Shown here one piece after another: positions 44,677 through 53,476 of a stretch of DNA of 64,000 nucleotides. The notes below the pieces were generated by a model. The model was not told where the DNA came from and did no database searches. It was given only the letters and a program-made list of their open reading frames with translations. A program made the position numbers and the translations under genes. The stretch comes from Aurantiacibacter odishensis (GTDB taxonomy: Bacteria > Pseudomonadota > Alphaproteobacteria > Sphingomonadales > Sphingomonadaceae). The stretch spans positions 225,766 to 289,765 of the forward strand of contig NZ_QYOS01000021.1 of assembly GCF_003605195.1 (NCBI RefSeq), read 5' to 3'. The stretch's first letter is position 1. Each line of letters begins with the position of its first letter.

Positions 44677-44779
44677 GGGGAGGTGGCATCGTAGTCGGAG
44701 ATGTGTGGGATGGAGGTGTGTACGAGGCGGGAGGGGGAAGGAAAGAGGGCCTCGTGCATCCGACTACGATGCACTCCCC
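44677..44779. repeat. Long inverted-repeat element
   Basis: GCATCGTAGTCGGA (44686-44699) has an exact reverse complement at 44759-44772; outside it GGGGAG (44677-44682) pairs with CTCCCC (44774-44779), and inside a further CGAGGC/GCCTCG pair exists around a purine-rich loop (GGGAGGGGGAAGG). Total about 103 nt with 26 paired positions. It lies between the DUF6152 and LOV genes, which converge. Confidence 0.75.
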
Positions 44780-44853
44780 AGATAGACGGCCTGTTGGCAA
44801 ATGAAATACGGGCTTTGGCCCCATGGCCCTTTGGCCATGCCCTCTGATTGGGT

Positions 44854-45474
44854 TCAGATACCCGCTTCGACAGCCAACCGGATCATCTCTGCAGAGCTTT
44901 GCGCGCCCAGCTTCTCCATGGCGATACCGCGGTGCATCTTGATGGTCTTTTCGGACAGTCCCAGTTCCCACGCGATCTGCTTGTTGCGAAGACCGCTGGC
45001 GACCATCTGCAGCACTTCCAGCTGGCGCTTGGAAAGTTCCTTGATCTTCTCGGCCGCCCGCACGCGGCGCGTCAGGCTGGGCCCTTGTGCGTCCTCGCAC
45101 AGTTCCACTTGCGAGCCGAAGAAATATTCCAGCTCGCCCTCATCGTCGAACATCGGCGCGACGACCACGGCGTTGCGGAACGGGCTGCCGTCCTTCTTGT
45201 AGTTCAGGATTTCGACCATCACGGGCTTGCGCTCGCGCACGCCCTTACGAATGGATTCCGTCAGCCACGGCTCTGTCCCCGGCCCTGCCAGGAACCGGCA
45301 ATTACGACCCAGGATTTCCTCGTCGCTGTATCCGGTCAGATCCCGGAACGCCTGGTTGCAGGCAATGATCGGGTTATCGGGCAAGCGAGGATCGCTGAGC
45401 ACCGATGCGACCGGGTTGGTTTCTATCAGATCGGCGACCGCCGGATCGGAGAGTTGCATTGTCTTTCCCACCAC
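44854..45474 (-). CDS. LOV-HTH blue-light transcription factor (EL222-like)
   Basis: The 206-residue protein has an N-terminal PAS/LOV domain with the flavin-binding signature [14 protein letters not shown] (photoactive Cys59), [27 protein letters not shown] and [10 protein letters not shown], then a LuxR/NarL-type HTH (residues about 147-200; [38 protein letters not shown]). Compared from memory with EL222 of Erythrobacter litoralis, the match is near full length. In that protein blue light forms a Cys-flavin adduct, releases the HTH and permits dimerisation and DNA binding. GTG at 45474 has AAGGA upstream; the ATG at 45459 is an alternative. A perfect palindrome lies 31 nt upstream. Confidence 0.93.
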   Translation of the reverse strand: MVGKTMQLSDPAVADLIETNPVASVLSDPRLPDNPIIACNQAFRDLTGYSDEEILGRNCRFLAGPGTEPWLTESIRKGVRERKPVMVEILNYKKDGSPFRNAVVVAPMFDDEGELEYFFGSQVELCEDAQGPSLTRRVRAAEKIKELSKRQLEVLQMVASGLRNKQIAWELGLSEKTIKMHRGIAMEKLGAQSSAEMIRLAVEAGI

Positions 45475-45505
45475 CTCATCCTTCTAGCGCAGCAATGCAC
45501 ATATA

Positions 45506-45529
45506 GCAAAGTCAACGCGTTGACTTTGC
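45506..45529. promoter_or_regulatory. Perfect 24-bp palindrome upstream of the LOV-HTH gene
   Basis: Arms GCAAAGTCAA and TTGACTTTGC flank CGCG, so all 24 bases are self-complementary. It is 31 nt upstream of the LOV-HTH start, a position suited to autoregulation. The two-component genes on the other side are 256 nt away. Arms recur singly near 17730, 20431 and 44076. Confidence 0.75.
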
Positions 45530-45784
45530 CGGGGCAATAACCGCCAGCTCCCTCCACCGCTGGCAGAATGGCGATTATCGGCCCTTCACGCTACCGAAAT
45601 CTTCAATTTAACGCCGGTTTGAGGCTCCGGCGATCAAGCGCATAAACTTACGAAACGAACAGCGCCGTGCGTGGGATGGATTTTTCCGGACGGAACACAG
45701 ATGCGTTTCCTAACGGATTTTGTAACTCCCCAAACCTCTCGTTCTGTTGCACATTCGTCTCCGAGCGAGCCGAGCCGGAGAACC

Positions 45785-46465
45785 ATGGAGCAATTGTCCG
45801 TCCTGTATGTCGAGGATGATCCGATCATCGCGAATGCCACGCGCGACGGTGCGCGCCCACACGGCGTAGATATCGAGCTTGCCGATACCGGGGAGAAAGG
45901 CCTGCACCGCGCGGGCTCGGACGAATTCGACGTCATCATCCTTGACCGGATGCTGCCCGACCTCGACGGGATCGAGATCGTCACGCGCCTGCGCGCCGCC
46001 GGGGTTAGCGTGCCGGTGCTGATGCTTTCCGCCCTCGGCCGGGCCGAGAACCGGATCCAGGGACTGGACGCGGGCGTGGACGATTACATGGCCAAGCCGT
46101 TCGAACCCGACGAACTGATCGCCCGCCTGCGCGCCCTGCACCGCCGGTCCACCAACCGCGAGGCGAGCGCGATGATCCTGTTCGGCGATTTCGAATGCCA
46201 TGTGAAGGCGCGCACCGTTCACCGGGCCGGCCAGCACATCCCGCTGAGTCCAAAGGAATTCAATCTCTTCAAGTACCTGATCGAGAATGCCGGCGAGATC
46301 GTGACCAAGGACATGCTGCTGCGCAATGTGTGGAACCTGAACTTCGATCCCGAAACCAACGTTATCGAGGTCAACGTCAACCGGCTGCGCCGCAAGCTGG
46401 ATGAGGGTTTCGATGTGCCCTGCCTCGAGACGGTGCGCGGGATGGGCTATCGCCTGACCGCCTGA
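45785..46465 (+). CDS. OmpR-family response regulator
   Basis: The 226-residue regulator has a receiver domain (phospho-acceptor Asp54 in IILDRMLPDLDG, conserved Lys in DDYMAKPFEPDEL) and a winged-helix DNA-binding domain (LSPKEFNLFKYLIENAGEIVTK, NVIEVNVNRLRRKLD, RGMGYRLTA). It is paired with the histidine kinase, with which it shares a TGATG overlap. Start ATG 45785 begins the receiver domain; an upstream in-frame ATG at 45671 would add a non-domain leader. The 310-nt gap to the LOV gene holds the palindrome and no gene. Confidence 0.93.
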   Translation: MEQLSVLYVEDDPIIANATRDGARPHGVDIELADTGEKGLHRAGSDEFDVIILDRMLPDLDGIEIVTRLRAAGVSVPVLMLSALGRAENRIQGLDAGVDDYMAKPFEPDELIARLRALHRRSTNREASAMILFGDFECHVKARTVHRAGQHIPLSPKEFNLFKYLIENAGEIVTKDMLLRNVWNLNFDPETNVIEVNVNRLRRKLDEGFDVPCLETVRGMGYRLTA

Positions 46466-47829
46466 TGGACTCTCTGCTTTCCAACGAACGCGTTCCCTTC
46501 CTTCGTTCGCTTTCCGGCCGCTTCACGCTGGCGGCAGTCGTGCTGTCACTCGGCATCTTTGTCGCGCTTTTCCTTGCTACCGAATGGTATGTGCGCGGTG
46601 CATCCCGGCAGGCGCTGAGCGAGGCCGTGAACACCGACCTCGCCGGGCTCGCCGATATCTACGCGACTTCGGGCCGGGACGAACTGCTGGAGCGGATCGA
46701 GGACCGCCTGGCGATGGAGGCTTACGACCAGGCCGACAGGCACTATCTGCTGGCGGATGCCACCGGCCAGCGGATCGGCGGCGACATGGCTCGCTGGCCC
46801 AGCCTTTCGGCAGAGAATTCCGCCAGCGGAACGATCGCCTTGGAGGATGGCAGCGAAGCCTACGCTCGCGCAACGCAGCTGGACGCCGACTTGCGGATCG
46901 TGGTGGCTCACGAGGCGGGTAGCGAATCCGCCCTTCTGAGCAATGTGCGTAGCGTGTTCCTGGCGGGCCTCGCACTCGCCCTTCTCGCCCTGCTCCTGCT
47001 GGGCATCGTCGGCGCCCGCGCCCTGCGCCGCCGGGTAGACCATTTAAATCGGGCGTTCTCCGAGGTCGGGGACACTTCGGCCAATATCGACTTTCCGGGA
47101 TCGTGCAGCACTGATGAACTGGGCCTGCTTGCCCGCAATGGCAGCGCCATGGCTCAGCGCATCGTCGGTCTGATCGCCGCGCATCGCCACATATCCGACC
47201 AGATCGCCCACGAGATGCGTACGCCGCTGATGCACCTCGACATGCGCTTGCGGCAGGCCATTTCGGAGACAGGCGATGCCGAAGTGCAGGCGACTCTCGC
47301 CCAGTCGCGCGAGGATATCCGCGGGGTGGCACGGATGCTGGATTCGCTGCTCGACATCGCATCCAGCGAGGCGCGGCGCAGCGACCGCTCGGGCTTCGAG
47401 AACGTGAACCTTTCTGCACTGCTGGGTGACCTCGCCGACCTGTTCGAGGAAAGTGGGGCTGAGGCGGAAATCGCATTCGAAGCACGGATCGCGGACGGCA
47501 TCCTGTTCGATGGAGACAGAATGCAGCTGACGCGCATGGTCTCGAACCTGCTCGACAACGCTTTCAAGTTCACCCCGGCAGGCGGCTTCGTGGAGCTGGT
47601 GCTGGAGCCCGGCCCGGTCATCCGGGTTCGCGACAGCGGACCAGGTGTGCGCGATGAGGACAAGCCGCGCATCTTCGATCGTTTCGTGCGCAGCGACGGG
47701 CAGGCCAAGGGGCACGGCCTCGGCCTTGCGCTCGTGCGCGCCATCGCGCTGCGGCACGGTCTTAAAGTCGATTGCAGGGACGGCGATCCCGGTGCAGTGT
47801 TCGAAATAAGCAAGGGGGCAAGTTCTTGA
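46465..47829 (+). CDS. Sensor histidine kinase
   Basis: The 454-residue kinase has two membrane helices (about residues 20-40 and 162-182) around a periplasmic sensor region, a HAMP-like segment, an HisKA helix with the phospho-acceptor His249 (QIAHEMRTPLMHL), N box NLLDNAFKFTPAGG and G box VRDSGPGVRDEDKPRIFDRF. It should phosphorylate the response regulator encoded upstream. Its stop overlaps the next gene (TTGA), coupling a small secreted protein. Confidence 0.92.
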   Translation: MDSLLSNERVPFLRSLSGRFTLAAVVLSLGIFVALFLATEWYVRGASRQALSEAVNTDLAGLADIYATSGRDELLERIEDRLAMEAYDQADRHYLLADATGQRIGGDMARWPSLSAENSASGTIALEDGSEAYARATQLDADLRIVVAHEAGSESALLSNVRSVFLAGLALALLALLLLGIVGARALRRRVDHLNRAFSEVGDTSANIDFPGSCSTDELGLLARNGSAMAQRIVGLIAAHRHISDQIAHEMRTPLMHLDMRLRQAISETGDAEVQATLAQSREDIRGVARMLDSLLDIASSEARRSDRSGFENVNLSALLGDLADLFEESGAEAEIAFEARIADGILFDGDRMQLTRMVSNLLDNAFKFTPAGGFVELVLEPGPVIRVRDSGPGVRDEDKPRIFDRFVRSDGQAKGHGLGLALVRAIALRHGLKVDCRDGDPGAVFEISKGASS

Positions 47830-48413
47830 AAAAGCTGGCGGCAATCGGCGCTCTCGTTCTGTTTCCCGGATGCGTTGCCATGGCGCAGCAAGCTGGCCCT
47901 GCCGCTCCGGCCGAAGCGGGGATAGAGCGCGTCGCGGAAACGCTGGTGCGGGGGCACAAGGCGCTGGCATCGAACGGCTCGGCTCAGGTTCTGGCAGATG
48001 CGTCCACCCGCTTGCAGGACCTTGGCGCAAAACCGGCTGACGATAACGAGGCCGACAGGGCGCGGGACTGGCTCGCCGAGGCGCGCAAACGTGGCCTGGA
48101 GACCGAGACTGCACCTTTCCGCGGGCGCGTGCTTGGCCCCGCCTACCGCTCCGGCTCCCTGGCACCGGGCGAGGCGAGCGAAACATCCCAGCTTTTTCTT
48201 GCAGGAGAACAGGCCGAAGTCGTCGCCATTCCGGTGGAAAGCACTACCTTGCAACTGGAGATCGTCGAAGGCGAAGGGCAGCGCAACTGCACCCCTCCCC
48301 CGACCTCGGCCCGGTCCGTCTGTCGCTGGATCCCGATATTCACCAGCCGTTACCAGATCCGCGTGCGCAACATCGGCGAGCGACCAAGCGCGTTCTACCT
48401 CGTCACCAACTGA
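47826..48413 (+). CDS. Secreted protein coupled to the two-component system
   Basis: This 195-residue protein starts at TTG within the kinase stop (TTGA), with AAGGGGGC upstream. It has a signal peptide or lipobox (LVLFPGCVAMAQ), an Ala-rich helical region and a C-terminal part with four Cys-containing positions (RNCTPPPTSARSVCRWIPIF). I do not recognise the family. The tight coupling suggests a periplasmic partner or modulator of the kinase; this is inference. Confidence 0.65.
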   Translation: MKKLAAIGALVLFPGCVAMAQQAGPAAPAEAGIERVAETLVRGHKALASNGSAQVLADASTRLQDLGAKPADDNEADRARDWLAEARKRGLETETAPFRGRVLGPAYRSGSLAPGEASETSQLFLAGEQAEVVAIPVESTTLQLEIVEGEGQRNCTPPPTSARSVCRWIPIFTSRYQIRVRNIGERPSAFYLVTN

Positions 48414-48440
48414 CACGCATCCTGCCAAAGCGCTAAAGAA

Positions 48441-48470
48441 GCCCGGCCAATCCGTACGGACCGGCCGGGC
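48441..48470. terminator. GC-rich palindrome between convergent genes
   Basis: GCCCGGCC and GGCCGGGC frame a self-complementary TCCGTACGGA, with two mismatched positions between. It lacks a T-tract; convergent-gene terminator is the likeliest role. Confidence 0.5.
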
Positions 48471-48530
48471 CAGTTCCCCCCGTTTCTCCCCCTTCCCCGG
48501 TTTTGCCACCGCAGGAAAGAGGAGGCGAGA

Positions 48531-51500
48531 TCAATTCACCTGCTGGCTGAGGTAGGCTTCGAGCAGCGCCACCTGTTCGGGCGAGTACTGGATGCCCATG
48601 CCCGCAATCGCATCGATGCCCGGTGCCACCATACCCGCCGCTTCTGCTGAGGGAGAACCATCGACAGGCACTTCCCACCGCGCCCAGCCGCTGGCTTCGC
48701 CCGAAGTTTGGGCCGCATTCGCGCCTTCCTGCCCGAAGATCGCCAGGCCGGATGCGCCGATGGTACCGTTCGCCACGCTGGAATCGGTCACGTTCATGGC
48801 AAGCGCGACATAGTCGGCCCCGGCACCGTAGAGCGTGCCCGAAACATTGACGACACAAGTCGCGGCGCAGGCATTGCCCGTCGCCGTTACGGTGTTGGTG
48901 GTGCTGGCGAACACCCCTCCGAACGTCCAGCCGCCGCTGCCGATCGAGATGGCGAACTGGCTGGCGGACGGGTTGGCCGCGCCCCCGTTGGTGGAGACGG
49001 CCCAGCCCATGCCGCCGACTTCCATCGACAGGTCATAGCCGACGCCAAGCGAGGAGAAATCGATCGCGAGATCGCCTGTCAGCGTGCCGGGAGTGGAGCC
49101 GCGATTGTCGGTGGCAGATGTGCCGCCGATAAGTTCGTATGCGATGCTGCCCGCCGGCAGGTTCACAGTCGGCGTGCCGGCCATGACGTGATAGCCGCCA
49201 TTCACGCCCACAACGCTGTCCACGTTGCCGACGATGGTACGCGTCTCGACCGTACCTCCGGTCCAGCGCGCCCACGCCACGTCGCCGAGGTCGGCTGCTT
49301 CAACGATACTGGCGGAGGCCACGTCGACCGTTCCGAGAATGGAAGTGAACTTCGTCAACTCGCCATCAACGAGATCGGCGCTGCCGCCGAACCCACTGGC
49401 GAAGGAACCCTCGAAATAGGTGTAGTAGACGACGCCGTCGCGCGTGCCCGTAAAGCCGCTCGCGCCTCCGCCGGCGCCACCGCCTAGGTCGATAGCATCG
49501 CCCGCCGCAAAGGCCGCCGTCCCGTCGATGAACTGGCTGGGCGTGCTGTTCGCGCGGATGGAATAGGCAAGGCCCATGTGGCTGGCACCTTCACCTGCAA
49601 GGAAACCCTCGACAAAGCCGGTGCACGTGCTGCCGCAGAAGGCCGACGCGGAGTCCACGAAAACGGCGTTATCGCTGCCAGTAAAGCCGTTGACCACACC
49701 AAGCGTGTGGAACATGCCGTCCAGTGGATTGATTGCCAGCGTGCTCTGCGCAGGGTCGGTCAGCTTGCCGGACGTGTAGAGGTTGAAGCTATCCGCACCG
49801 CTGATGATGTCGAGGTCCAGCGCCACGACTGGGCTCGCCCCGAACACCACGGCGGCTCCGCCGGAAACCGAACCGGTCGACGTGCTCTCGTCATGCCGCG
49901 TGGGGGTGGTGAAGCCGATAAGGTCGTAAGCCACCGCACCGCTGGCGGGCATGTTAGTGAGCGGAGCGCCCGCGATCACGTGATACCCCCCGTTCGCCCC
50001 TACCGGTTGCAGCGTCTGGTTATACCAATTGCCCCCGGGCGTCCCATCGCTCCACCGCGCCCATGACAGCGTGCCGTTGCCTTCGGAGCCGGTATCGGCC
50101 AGCACCATGTCGCCGCTGGTCAGCGCCTCGTTGGGATCCAGCGATGCCTCGTAGCCTACGGGAATGCCATCGGCGTTGTAGGTCACATCGCTCAACGTAT
50201 GCACATCGTCGCCAATCAGCTTGTTGGCAAAGGCAATGGACTGGTTTGGCAAGGTAACGCTCGTCGCCGCAGGAGGCGTTCCCAGGCCTGCAACCGGCGT
50301 ACCGTCGGTTCCGAATACGGCTACGCCCTGCACGGCGTTGTTCGCTTCGCGATCGAAGACGTTGTATGTGAAACCCGCGTTCGATGCGCCAATGCCGAAC
50401 AGGCCGCCGAACACCTGCGCCTGACAATATCCGGTGCAGGTTGTGGCCGTCAGATTCGTGATGGCGAGGCTCTGGTTCTCGAACTGTCCATTGGCATCGA
50501 CGCCCATACCGCCTTCGAGCGGATTGGCCGCGCCGCCGGGCGTCTGCACCCGGTATCCCTCTGTGCCTGTCAGCACGTCGAAATTCACGCCCACCAGCGG
50601 TGCCGCGCCGCCGAAGGCAACGCCAAGTTCGCCCGTGAAATAGGCCGTGCTGCCAGCGATGTCGCGGCGGTCGGTCGGCGCGGTTCCGCCGATCAGGGAA
50701 TAGGACACGATGCCGCTCGTCGGCATGTTGATCGCAGGCGTGCCGACCAGCAAGTGTTCGCTGACGTTGCTGCCGCTGGGCCCGCTGCCGACGTAGTATC
50801 TGCTCCATGCGACGGCGTTACCGATGCGGCCGAATTCGCGCAGGTCCGCGGCTCGTGCCGAGTAGTCGAACACCTGGTTGCCCGCCGTGCTGTTCAGACT
50901 GACGCGCGTGATTCTCCCGTCGGCAGTGATCTGCGCATCGCTCGTCGAGTTGATGCGCAAGGCATCCGTGCCAAAGACCCAGGCATTGATCCCGCCCAGT
51001 TCAGGCGCGCTGCCGTTGGGCAGGCCGGCAAACTGGTCGGCTATTCCGCCCGCCGCCAGGTAGGCGAGGAACGTGTTGAAGAAGGTCAACTGCTCGCCGC
51101 TGTAGGTCGCGGTGAGAATGTCTGCATCGGCCAGCGCGGCGAGATATGCCTTGATCTGGTCCGCCGTCAGCAGGGCATAGCCTGACGGCAGGCCGCCGCT
51201 AAGAAGGTAGGCATAGAACGCATCGATCGCGGCAAGGTAATCGACATAGACTGGAAGGCCCGCGAAATCCGCGGGATCGCCGCCTGCCGACAGGAAAGCA
51301 AAATACCGGGTGTAGAAAGCTCCCAGATCGCCAAGCTGCGTTGCCAGCCCGCCGGCAGACGCCAGCGCCGCGAGGTAATCCTCGATCTGCTGCGCGGTCA
51401 GCACCGTGTAGTCACCCGGCAGGCCGCCATTGTCGAGAAAGGCGTAATAGGCCTGCAAGGCGCTGACATAGTCGGCGTAGATCGGCAGGCCAGCGAACTG

Positions 51501-53456
51501 GTCCGCATCGCCGCCGTTCGCGAGGTAGGCGAAGTAGCCACTCAGCAGATCGGCATTCGCACCCAACAGGCTGGCAAGCTGTCCGGACTGTTGCAGCGCC
51601 GCGAGATAGTTCGCCAGCACGTCCAGATCGGTGGCGCTGAAATCGCTGGGCAACCCGCCGTTCGCCAGGAACGTGGCGTAGGCGTTCAGCGCATCGGCAA
51701 ATACCGGCAGGTTGAGTACAGGAAGGCCCGTGTAGATGTCGGGATTGCCGCCGCTCGCCAGGAATTCGGTATAGCCTGCGTAGAACGTGGCCAGGTCGGG
51801 CAGGAACGCCCCTGTCGCGCCCGCCGCCTGAAGCGCGGCGACATAGGCCGCGATCTGTTCCTGCGTCAGCGCCTCGTAAGCGCTCGGCACGCCGCCCGTC
51901 AGCAGGTAGTCATAGTAGACCTGAAGCTGGGTGGCATAGCTAGCAAAGATATTGGCATTCAACCCGGCAAAAGCATCGGGATCTCCGCCGCTCTGCACGA
52001 AGGCGAGGTAGCGGGCGAAGAAATCCGCCTGCGCTCCGGGCAGCGTATCGAACAGACCGGCAGCCTGAAGCGCTTCGAGATATGCCTGCAGCGTTTCCGC
52101 GTCCTGCGCGGCGAAGTCGCTCGGCAGGTTGCCCGCTGCAAGATAAGCGAAATAGGCATCGAGAGCGGCCCGGTAATCCCCCACGAAGCCGAGGCCGCCG
52201 TTGGCCAGATAGGCGGCGAGCAGCGCGCGGTTCGCTTCCGAAAGCTGCACCAGCAGGCCACTGTCGTTCAAAAACGCGATGTAATCGTTCACCAGCTGCG
52301 CCGAATCGCCACTGAAGTCTGAGGGATCACCGCCGCCGCGAACGAAGGCGAAATAAGCTTCCACCAGGGTCGTGAACTGGCGGGTGAAGCCATCCACGTC
52401 GCCGCCCCCCGCCAGGAATGCGAGGTAAGCATCGACCAGCGCCCGGTCCCGCGCAGCTAGTCCGCCCAGGGCACCAAGGCGCGACTGGTAAGCGAGGAAG
52501 GCGTTGATATCATTCACGTTCGCGGCATCGAACCCGGAAGGCAGCGCGCCGCTGCGCAGCAGGTCGAGGTATTGCGTAACGAACCCTGCATAGGCGGTGA
52601 GGAACTCGGCACCCGAACCACCATCGGCAAGGTAGCCGATGTAGGCGCGGATAATGTCTGCTTGGGCCTGTGGGAACGGCGTGCCGCCATAAGCGCGCTC
52701 GAGCCGCCCAGCCGCCGCCACCAGCAGCGCCAGATCGCCGCTGGGAAATTTTTCCAGGCGGGGATTGGCCGCAGCCGCTTCCACCCGGCGTGCTGCACCC
52801 AGGATATCGCTGGATGCGCCAGCCGCCGCCAGTGCATCGCCGAGCGAAACCGGAAGGCCGTTCTCCGCTGCTGCTACCGGGCCGCCCCGATCCATACGTG
52901 CCACCGCAGTACGCTGGGCCGATGGCGTAGCTTGGGCGCCGTTCGACACCACTTGCCGCAGGCCGCTGCGTCCCGAACTCGCCCAGTGGGCGCCTACCCG
53001 AAAAGCGCGCTCGTTACGCCCGCGCGTCACGGTGACGAGCCCGGTCAGCGTCTGGCCCCTGCCCTGCCCATTTGCGTCAACGCTGAAACTGCCCGCGCTA
53101 CCGGCGCCGGAAACGCGCGCCTGCGTTCCATCGGGCATGCGGATCACACCCGCTGTGCCTTGCGCGCCTGCCACGGTGACGGAGCCTGAATGCAGGTCCA
53201 CCGCGCCATCGGCATCAATGGTGTACTCGGCGCTATCGACAAACGACAGCATCACGCCGTTCAGCAGGCGAAGCTGGGTCACGCCGCTGGACTGCGCCAT
53301 GCGCTGGCCCACGCTGACGCTGCCTGTGCCATTGTCGCTGAAGATAACGTCCTGCGCGCTGGCCGGCGATGCAGAAAGTGCGAGGCCCGATACGGAAAGC
53401 AGTAGCGCGGCAAAACGGTTGCCGGCGGGACGATTGGTGATCTTGGTGCTGGTCAT
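48531..53456 (-). CDS. Giant secreted FecR-domain/tandem-repeat/TbpB-like protein, candidate type XI cargo
   Basis: The 1641-residue protein has a signal peptide cleaved near ASPASAQD, a FecR-like domain (residues about 40-185: LLNGVMLSFVDSAEY, IRMPDGTQARVSG), a region of tandem helical repeats (about 268-813) with repeat signature xYxxYLxxGGLPSDF, and three C-terminal modules beginning AWxRW and GYHxxxGxP, around residues 882-1053, 1132-1318 and 1394-1583. Each module has a CxxxC pair directly before a V-x-G-x-L-x-G strand and GLAY-like strand, resembling the TbpB/HphA-type barrel. It is not a lipoprotein. Gene lies 20 nt downstream of the Slam-like gene. ATG 53456 has GGGAG 7 nt upstream. 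Confidence 0.82.
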   Translation of the reverse strand: MTSTKITNRPAGNRFAALLLSVSGLALSASPASAQDVIFSDNGTGSVSVGQRMAQSSGVTQLRLLNGVMLSFVDSAEYTIDADGAVDLHSGSVTVAGAQGTAGVIRMPDGTQARVSGAGSAGSFSVDANGQGRGQTLTGLVTVTRGRNERAFRVGAHWASSGRSGLRQVVSNGAQATPSAQRTAVARMDRGGPVAAAENGLPVSLGDALAAAGASSDILGAARRVEAAAANPRLEKFPSGDLALLVAAAGRLERAYGGTPFPQAQADIIRAYIGYLADGGSGAEFLTAYAGFVTQYLDLLRSGALPSGFDAANVNDINAFLAYQSRLGALGGLAARDRALVDAYLAFLAGGGDVDGFTRQFTTLVEAYFAFVRGGGDPSDFSGDSAQLVNDYIAFLNDSGLLVQLSEANRALLAAYLANGGLGFVGDYRAALDAYFAYLAAGNLPSDFAAQDAETLQAYLEALQAAGLFDTLPGAQADFFARYLAFVQSGGDPDAFAGLNANIFASYATQLQVYYDYLLTGGVPSAYEALTQEQIAAYVAALQAAGATGAFLPDLATFYAGYTEFLASGGNPDIYTGLPVLNLPVFADALNAYATFLANGGLPSDFSATDLDVLANYLAALQQSGQLASLLGANADLLSGYFAYLANGGDADQFAGLPIYADYVSALQAYYAFLDNGGLPGDYTVLTAQQIEDYLAALASAGGLATQLGDLGAFYTRYFAFLSAGGDPADFAGLPVYVDYLAAIDAFYAYLLSGGLPSGYALLTADQIKAYLAALADADILTATYSGEQLTFFNTFLAYLAAGGIADQFAGLPNGSAPELGGINAWVFGTDALRINSTSDAQITADGRITRVSLNSTAGNQVFDYSARAADLREFGRIGNAVAWSRYYVGSGPSGSNVSEHLLVGTPAINMPTSGIVSYSLIGGTAPTDRRDIAGSTAYFTGELGVAFGGAAPLVGVNFDVLTGTEGYRVQTPGGAANPLEGGMGVDANGQFENQSLAITNLTATTCTGYCQAQVFGGLFGIGASNAGFTYNVFDREANNAVQGVAVFGTDGTPVAGLGTPPAATSVTLPNQSIAFANKLIGDDVHTLSDVTYNADGIPVGYEASLDPNEALTSGDMVLADTGSEGNGTLSWARWSDGTPGGNWYNQTLQPVGANGGYHVIAGAPLTNMPASGAVAYDLIGFTTPTRHDESTSTGSVSGGAAVVFGASPVVALDLDIISGADSFNLYTSGKLTDPAQSTLAINPLDGMFHTLGVVNGFTGSDNAVFVDSASAFCGSTCTGFVEGFLAGEGASHMGLAYSIRANSTPSQFIDGTAAFAAGDAIDLGGGAGGGASGFTGTRDGVVYYTYFEGSFASGFGGSADLVDGELTKFTSILGTVDVASASIVEAADLGDVAWARWTGGTVETRTIVGNVDSVVGVNGGYHVMAGTPTVNLPAGSIAYELIGGTSATDNRGSTPGTLTGDLAIDFSSLGVGYDLSMEVGGMGWAVSTNGGAANPSASQFAISIGSGGWTFGGVFASTTNTVTATGNACAATCVVNVSGTLYGAGADYVALAMNVTDSSVANGTIGASGLAIFGQEGANAAQTSGEASGWARWEVPVDGSPSAEAAGMVAPGIDAIAGMGIQYSPEQVALLEAYLSQQVN
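51018..52655 (-). repeat. Tandem protein repeats inside the giant gene
   Basis: About six or seven degenerate units, 77-79 residues where clear, begin YYAFLDNGGLPGDY and contain LTxxQIxxYLAALxxAG and a later YFAFLSAGGDPADFAGLP. Units in the C-terminal half are most regular (unit starts near residues 514, 593, 670 and 747). Confidence 0.75.
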
Positions 53457-53476
53457 GTGAAGTCTCCCGGTCGGCA

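Noticed and set aside
48531..53456. Repeat region of the giant gene as a possible CRISPR or satellite array
   Set aside because: Repeats are degenerate at DNA level, about 77 codons long, keep the reading frame and have no constant direct repeat with unique spacers.
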